Shown here piece by piece: positions 60,706 through 64,000 of a DNA stretch of 64,000 nt. Origin of the DNA: an uncultured Clostridia bacterium (GTDB lineage Bacteria > Bacillota > Clostridia > Christensenellales > DTU072); NCBI GenBank assembly GCA_934274515.1, contig CAKQTC010000001.1, positions 173,499 through 237,498 of the forward strand, in the 5' to 3' direction. The position numbers and the translations under genes were made by a program. The first letter of the stretch is position 1. Each line of letters begins with the position of its first letter. Under the pieces are notes generated by a model, which worked only from the letters and a program-made list of their open reading frames with translations, was not told the DNA's origin and did not search any database.

Positions 60706-60785
60706 ACAAAAATACGAATTTTTCGCACAAAAAATGCAGTTTTTCGAAACGAATAAACTTGTTAACACTCATAAATAAGGACTAG

Positions 60786-60818
60786 AATAACTCCGCGCCG
60801 AAAAAGCGCGGAGTTATT
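60786..60818 (-). terminator. Hairpin ending the BspA-like gene
   Basis: A 13-base stem AATAACTCCGCGC/GCGCGGAGTTATT with a seven-base loop, 46 bases after the stop codon at 60864. The U run is weak, but the stem is very stable. Confidence 0.7.
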
Positions 60819-60863
60819 CATTTTCCCCCTTGATCTTTATACGTGCAAATCAAATCAGTCGGA

Positions 60864-63800
60864 CTATTTTGCACCCCATACTACTTTACAACCACCGGGA
60901 TTCCAATAACTATTCCAACCGCTCGGTTTCGAAGTCGCTTTGCAGTAAATAGTAAGATTCTTACAGTCGTAGAACGCATCATTGCCGATACTCGTCACGC
61001 TGTCGGGGATGGTTATACTCGTAAGACCGCTACAATAAGAGAACGCCCAACCGCCGATACTAGTCACGCCGTCGAGAATGGTTATGCTCGTAAGACCGCT
61101 ACAGCCACTGAACGCAGAAGAGCCGATACTCGTCACGCTGTCGGGGATGGTTATGCTCGTAAGTCCGCTACAGTTGTAGAACGCATAAGAGCCTATACTC
61201 GTCACGCTGTCGGGTATAATAACTTTGGTAATTTTATTGTTTTCATAGAATGCGTATTTATATATCTCGGCAATTCCTTCGGGCAAAGTAAGTTCGGTTT
61301 CCGTACCCGTATATCCTATAAGTATTTTATCTTCGCCGTCGTTATAAATAATATATCCGTTTTCGTCGGTTTTTAATTTATTTTGTCCATCTTTGGTGTA
61401 GACGTTTTTGGCAAAGTAACCGATGTAACCATAATCACTACCGCCTGCCGTAATGTTCAATGAAGACTTATTGTATACTTCGACAAGTTTATAGCAGCCG
61501 CTGAACGCATAATCGCCGATACTCGTCACGCTATCACCGATTGTCACGCTCGTAAGTCCGCTACACAACGCGAACGCACTCCGGCCGATACTCGTCACGC
61601 TGTCGGGGATGGTTATGCTCGTAAGTCCGCTACAGCCGCTAAACGCACCATCGCCGATACTAGTCACACTGTCGGGGATGGTTATGCTCGTAAGTCCGCT
61701 ACACCACGCGAACGCATATTCGCCTATACTTGTCACGCTGTCGGGAATAACTAAATCACCTTCTACTTTTTTACCGTCAATATACAAAGTGCGAGATGAG
61801 GACATTATATTACCTAGTCCGCTTATTCCGCACCAACCTGCTATATCGCCCGTGTAATATATCCTCGTAAGTCCGCTACAGCCGTAGAACGCATCATTGC
61901 CGATACTAGTCACGCTATTACCGATAGTTATGCTCGTAAGTCCGCTACAGCCGTTGAACGCAGAAGAGCCGATACTTATCACGCCGTTACCGATAGTTAC
62001 GCTCGTAAGTCCACTACAGTAGTAGAACGCCTTATTGCCGATACTCGTCACGCTATCACCGATTGTCACGCTCGTAAGTCCGCTACAGCCTTCGAACGCA
62101 TAATCGCCTATACTAGTCACACCATTACCGATAGTTATGCTCGTAAGTCCGCTACAGCCTTCGAACGCATAATCGCCTATACTAGTCACACCATTACCGA
62201 TAGTTATGCTCGTAAGTCCGTTACAGCCAGAAAACGCATAATCGCCTATACTAGTCACACCATTACCGATAGATATGCTCGTAAGGCCGCTACAGTCGCG
62301 GAACGCACCAGAGCCGATATTAGTCACGCCGTCGGGTATTGTTACGCTTGTAAGTCCGCTACAGTTGCTGAACGCATAATCGCCTATACTAGTCACACCA
62401 TTACCGATAGTTACGCTCGTAAGGCCGCTACAGTCGCGGAACGCACCAGAGCCGATACTAGTCACGCTGTCGGGAATGGTTACGCTCGTAAGTCCGCGAC
62501 AATAAGAGAACGCCCAACCGCCGATACTAGTCACGCCGTCGAGAATGGTTATGCTCGTAAGTCCGCTACAGTTGTAGAACGCCCTATCGCCGATACTCGT
62601 TACGCTATTACCGATAGTCACGCTCGTAAGACCGCGACAATCTTCGAACGCCCTATCTTCGATACTCTCTCCGCTCGTAATAATAACGGTTTTTAGATTA
62701 CCCCTAGGTATATCATCTATCGCAAGCGTAGGAATGGTCACTGTTTCTATATTAGTGCAGCCGCTGAACGCATCATTGCCGATACTAGTCACGCTATTAC
62801 CGATAGTTATGCTCGTAAGTCCGTTACAGCCCTCGAACGCATAAGAGCCGATACTTATCACGCCGTTACCGATAGTTACGCTCGTAAGTCCACTACAGTA
62901 GTAGAACGCCTTATTGCCGATACTCGTCACGCTATCACCGATTGTCACGCTCGTAAGTCCGCTACAGCCTTCGAACGCATAATCGCCTATACTAGTCACA
63001 CCATTACCGATAGTTATGCTCGTAAGACCGTTACAGCCCTCGAACGCATAAGAGCCGATACTTATCACGCCGTTACCGATAGTTACGCTCGTAAGTCCGA
63101 TACAGTCGCGGAACGCACCAGAGCCGATATTAGTCACGCTGTCAGGAATGGTTATACTCGTAAGTCCGCTACAGTTGTGGAACGCCCAATCGCCGATACT
63201 CGTCACGCTATTCCCGATAGTTATGCTCGTAAGTCCGCTACAGCCGTTGAACGCAGAAGAGCCGATACTCGTCACGCTGTCGGGAATGGTTATGCTCGTA
63301 AGTCCGCGACACCACGCGAACGCATCATTGTCGATACTTGTCACGCCGTCGGGTAGTGTTACGCTCGTAAGTCCGCTACAGTTGCTGAACGCATAAGAGC
63401 CGATGCTCGTCACGCTATTACCGATAGTCACGCTCGTAAGTCCGCTACAGCCAGAAAACGCCCAATCGCCGATGCTTGTTACGGAGTGTTCGCCGTTTGT
63501 TCCGTCGTCATATGTGTCGGGAATTATCACTACGGTTTCTTCGCGCGAATAGCCGATTACGGAATACGTTTTAGTACTGCTATTATATGAATATTCGAGT
63601 GTTAATTCTACGGCGTTACAACGCGTACATATACCGTTTTGAATATTATGTCCGAGCGGTTCGATATCCGTTACTTCCGTTTTTTCTTCGCAACGCGTGC
63701 AATGTTTCGATTTGCTACCTTTTTCAACGCAGGTTGCCGGTACGTCGATAGTCCATTCTTCGCTATAGTCATGTCCGAGCGGTTCGATATCCGTTACTTC

Positions 63801-64000
63801 CGTTTTTTCGTCGCAACGTGAGCAATGGTGAGATTTGCTACCTTTTTCAACGCAGGTTGCCGGTACGTCAATAGTCCATTCTTCGCTATAGTCATGTCCG
63901 AGTGCGGCGATTTCGGTTTGTTTCTCGAGTATTTCGTTGCAAACCGAACAATGTTTACCTTCGGTTTTACCTTTTTCGGTACAAGTAGCCGCTACGGCAG
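60864..64000 (-). CDS. BspA-like leucine-rich-repeat surface protein, 5' end outside window
   Basis: The frame is open from the stop at 60864 to the right edge, so at least 1045 residues are seen and the start is missing. The part nearest the edge has 41-residue repeats with paired cysteines and His, of the kind HDYSEEWTIDVPATCVEKG then HCTRCEEKTEV, ending GHNIQNGICTRCNAVE. After a linker (EYSYNSSTKTYSVIGY) come over 30 treponema/BspA-type leucine-rich repeats of 23 residues (unit form LTSITIGNGVTSIGDYAFEGCSG). One block lacks the pattern (about 61240-61480, PEGIAEIYKYAFYENNKITKV nearby). The end SGWNSYWNPGGCKVVWG follows the last repeat. Such proteins are secreted adhesins or display scaffolds. 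No anchor is seen at the C-terminus. Confidence 0.92.
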   Translation of the reverse strand, partial: AVAATCTEKGKTEGKHCSVCNEILEKQTEIAALGHDYSEEWTIDVPATCVEKGSKSHHCSRCDEKTEVTDIEPLGHDYSEEWTIDVPATCVEKGSKSKHCTRCEEKTEVTDIEPLGHNIQNGICTRCNAVELTLEYSYNSSTKTYSVIGYSREETVVIIPDTYDDGTNGEHSVTSIGDWAFSGCSGLTSVTIGNSVTSIGSYAFSNCSGLTSVTLPDGVTSIDNDAFAWCRGLTSITIPDSVTSIGSSAFNGCSGLTSITIGNSVTSIGDWAFHNCSGLTSITIPDSVTNIGSGAFRDCIGLTSVTIGNGVISIGSYAFEGCNGLTSITIGNGVTSIGDYAFEGCSGLTSVTIGDSVTSIGNKAFYYCSGLTSVTIGNGVISIGSYAFEGCNGLTSITIGNSVTSIGNDAFSGCTNIETVTIPTLAIDDIPRGNLKTVIITSGESIEDRAFEDCRGLTSVTIGNSVTSIGDRAFYNCSGLTSITILDGVTSIGGWAFSYCRGLTSVTIPDSVTSIGSGAFRDCSGLTSVTIGNGVTSIGDYAFSNCSGLTSVTIPDGVTNIGSGAFRDCSGLTSISIGNGVTSIGDYAFSGCNGLTSITIGNGVTSIGDYAFEGCSGLTSITIGNGVTSIGDYAFEGCSGLTSVTIGDSVTSIGNKAFYYCSGLTSVTIGNGVISIGSSAFNGCSGLTSITIGNSVTSIGNDAFYGCSGLTRIYYTGDIAGWCGISGLGNIMSSSRTLYIDGKKVEGDLVIPDSVTSIGEYAFAWCSGLTSITIPDSVTSIGDGAFSGCSGLTSITIPDSVTSIGRSAFALCSGLTSVTIGDSVTSIGDYAFSGCYKLVEVYNKSSLNITAGGSDYGYIGYFAKNVYTKDGQNKLKTDENGYIIYNDGEDKILIGYTGTETELTLPEGIAEIYKYAFYENNKITKVIIPDSVTSIGSYAFYNCSGLTSITIPDSVTSIGSSAFSGCSGLTSITILDGVTSIGGWAFSYCSGLTSITIPDSVTSIGNDAFYDCKNLTIYCKATSKPSGWNSYWNPGGCKVVWGAK
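60930..63480 (-). repeat. 69-base tandem repeats encoding leucine-rich units
   Basis: The coding sequence repeats with a 69-base period; the stretch CTCGTAAGTCCGCTACAG (plus strand) recurs in most units. A larger block of about four units occurs twice (near 61960-62200 and 62820-63080) with almost no change, showing recent internal duplication or gene conversion. Confidence 0.85.
63651..63900 (-). repeat. 123-base repeats encoding Cys-x-x-Cys units
   Basis: The units begin at 63651, 63774 and 63897 (TCCGAG on the plus strand), exactly 123 bases apart. Each encodes a 41-residue module with a lone Cys, a C-x-x-C pair and a Gly-His. Confidence 0.85.

Noticed and set aside
60410..60772. 120-codon minus-strand frame in the rpsL leader
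   Set aside because: It begins upstream of the promoter, overlaps rpsL in another frame and has a composition typical of structured RNA; treated as untranslated leader.
60930..63480. Regular spaced repeats resembling a CRISPR array
   Set aside because: The 69-base period keeps one reading frame and encodes leucine-rich repeats; the 'spacers' are similar to each other, and there are no cas genes.
1..64000. tRNA genes, insertion sequences, phage genes
   Set aside because: I looked for cloverleaf-type sequences, transposase or integrase motifs and terminal inverted repeats and saw none that I could support by eye.

Overview
The window comes from an endospore-forming, low-to-moderate GC member of the Bacillota, most likely an uncultured gut-type Clostridia lineage. 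The evidence is a GerA/GerB/GerC germination operon, AddAB instead of RecBCD, a class III fructose-bisphosphatase, the rpmH-rnpA-yidD-yidC-jag-mnmE gene order, a Ger-adjacent glycine/cysteine-rich small protein, and large surface proteins of types common in gut Firmicutes (BspA-like leucine-rich repeats, InlB-type repeats, MBG/YDG-type repeats). Vegetative promoters are unusually easy to read: many genes have a TTGACA-like and a TATAAT-like hexamer separated by exactly 17 bases. No tRNA, rRNA, CRISPR array, insertion sequence or prophage gene was found.

Layout. 0-6 kb: start of an unknown gene at the left edge, dtd, two copies of a structured intergenic repeat, then the minus-strand RNA/membrane-insertion cluster mnmE-jag-yidC-yidD-rnpA-rpmH, followed by ybaK and a small unknown gene. 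6-12 kb, plus strand: a two-gene membrane pair (DUF5058-like plus partner), a membrane protein with a large outside domain, and a cysteine block cysE-cysS-rrf2 that converges on cysK. 13-15 kb: rplJ-rplL with an L10-type leader and attenuator, detached from rpoBC. 15-25 kb: an esterase, galE, an amidohydrolase, a GPH-family sugar symporter with a small partner, and a 1708-residue surface protein. 25-33 kb: a small Cys/Lys-rich protein, a DEDD exonuclease with a BRCT-like tail, a candidate small RNA, fbp, a DUF3267 zincin and a transglutaminase-like lipoprotein.

33-41.5 kb is the most unusual part: one strand carries nine consecutive genes for a family of related four-helix membrane proteins and accessory proteins. 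They share a Gln-Pro-x-x-x-Val-Pro-Tyr motif in the cytosolic tails and an LYDGK-like motif after the first helix; two members carry matching zinc ribbons. The run ends with acpP. I recognise no described system here and regard it as the best candidate for a new membrane complex.

41.6-55.7 kb: glnS with a GNAT gene, an acidic three-helix membrane protein, addB-addA, the gerA-gerB-gerC operon (whose C component lacks the lipobox cysteine), and a divergent Cys-rich small protein. 55.8-60.7 kb: the str operon rpsL-rpsG-fusA-tuf. 60.8 kb to the right edge: the C-terminal part of a BspA-like repeat surface protein that runs out of the window.
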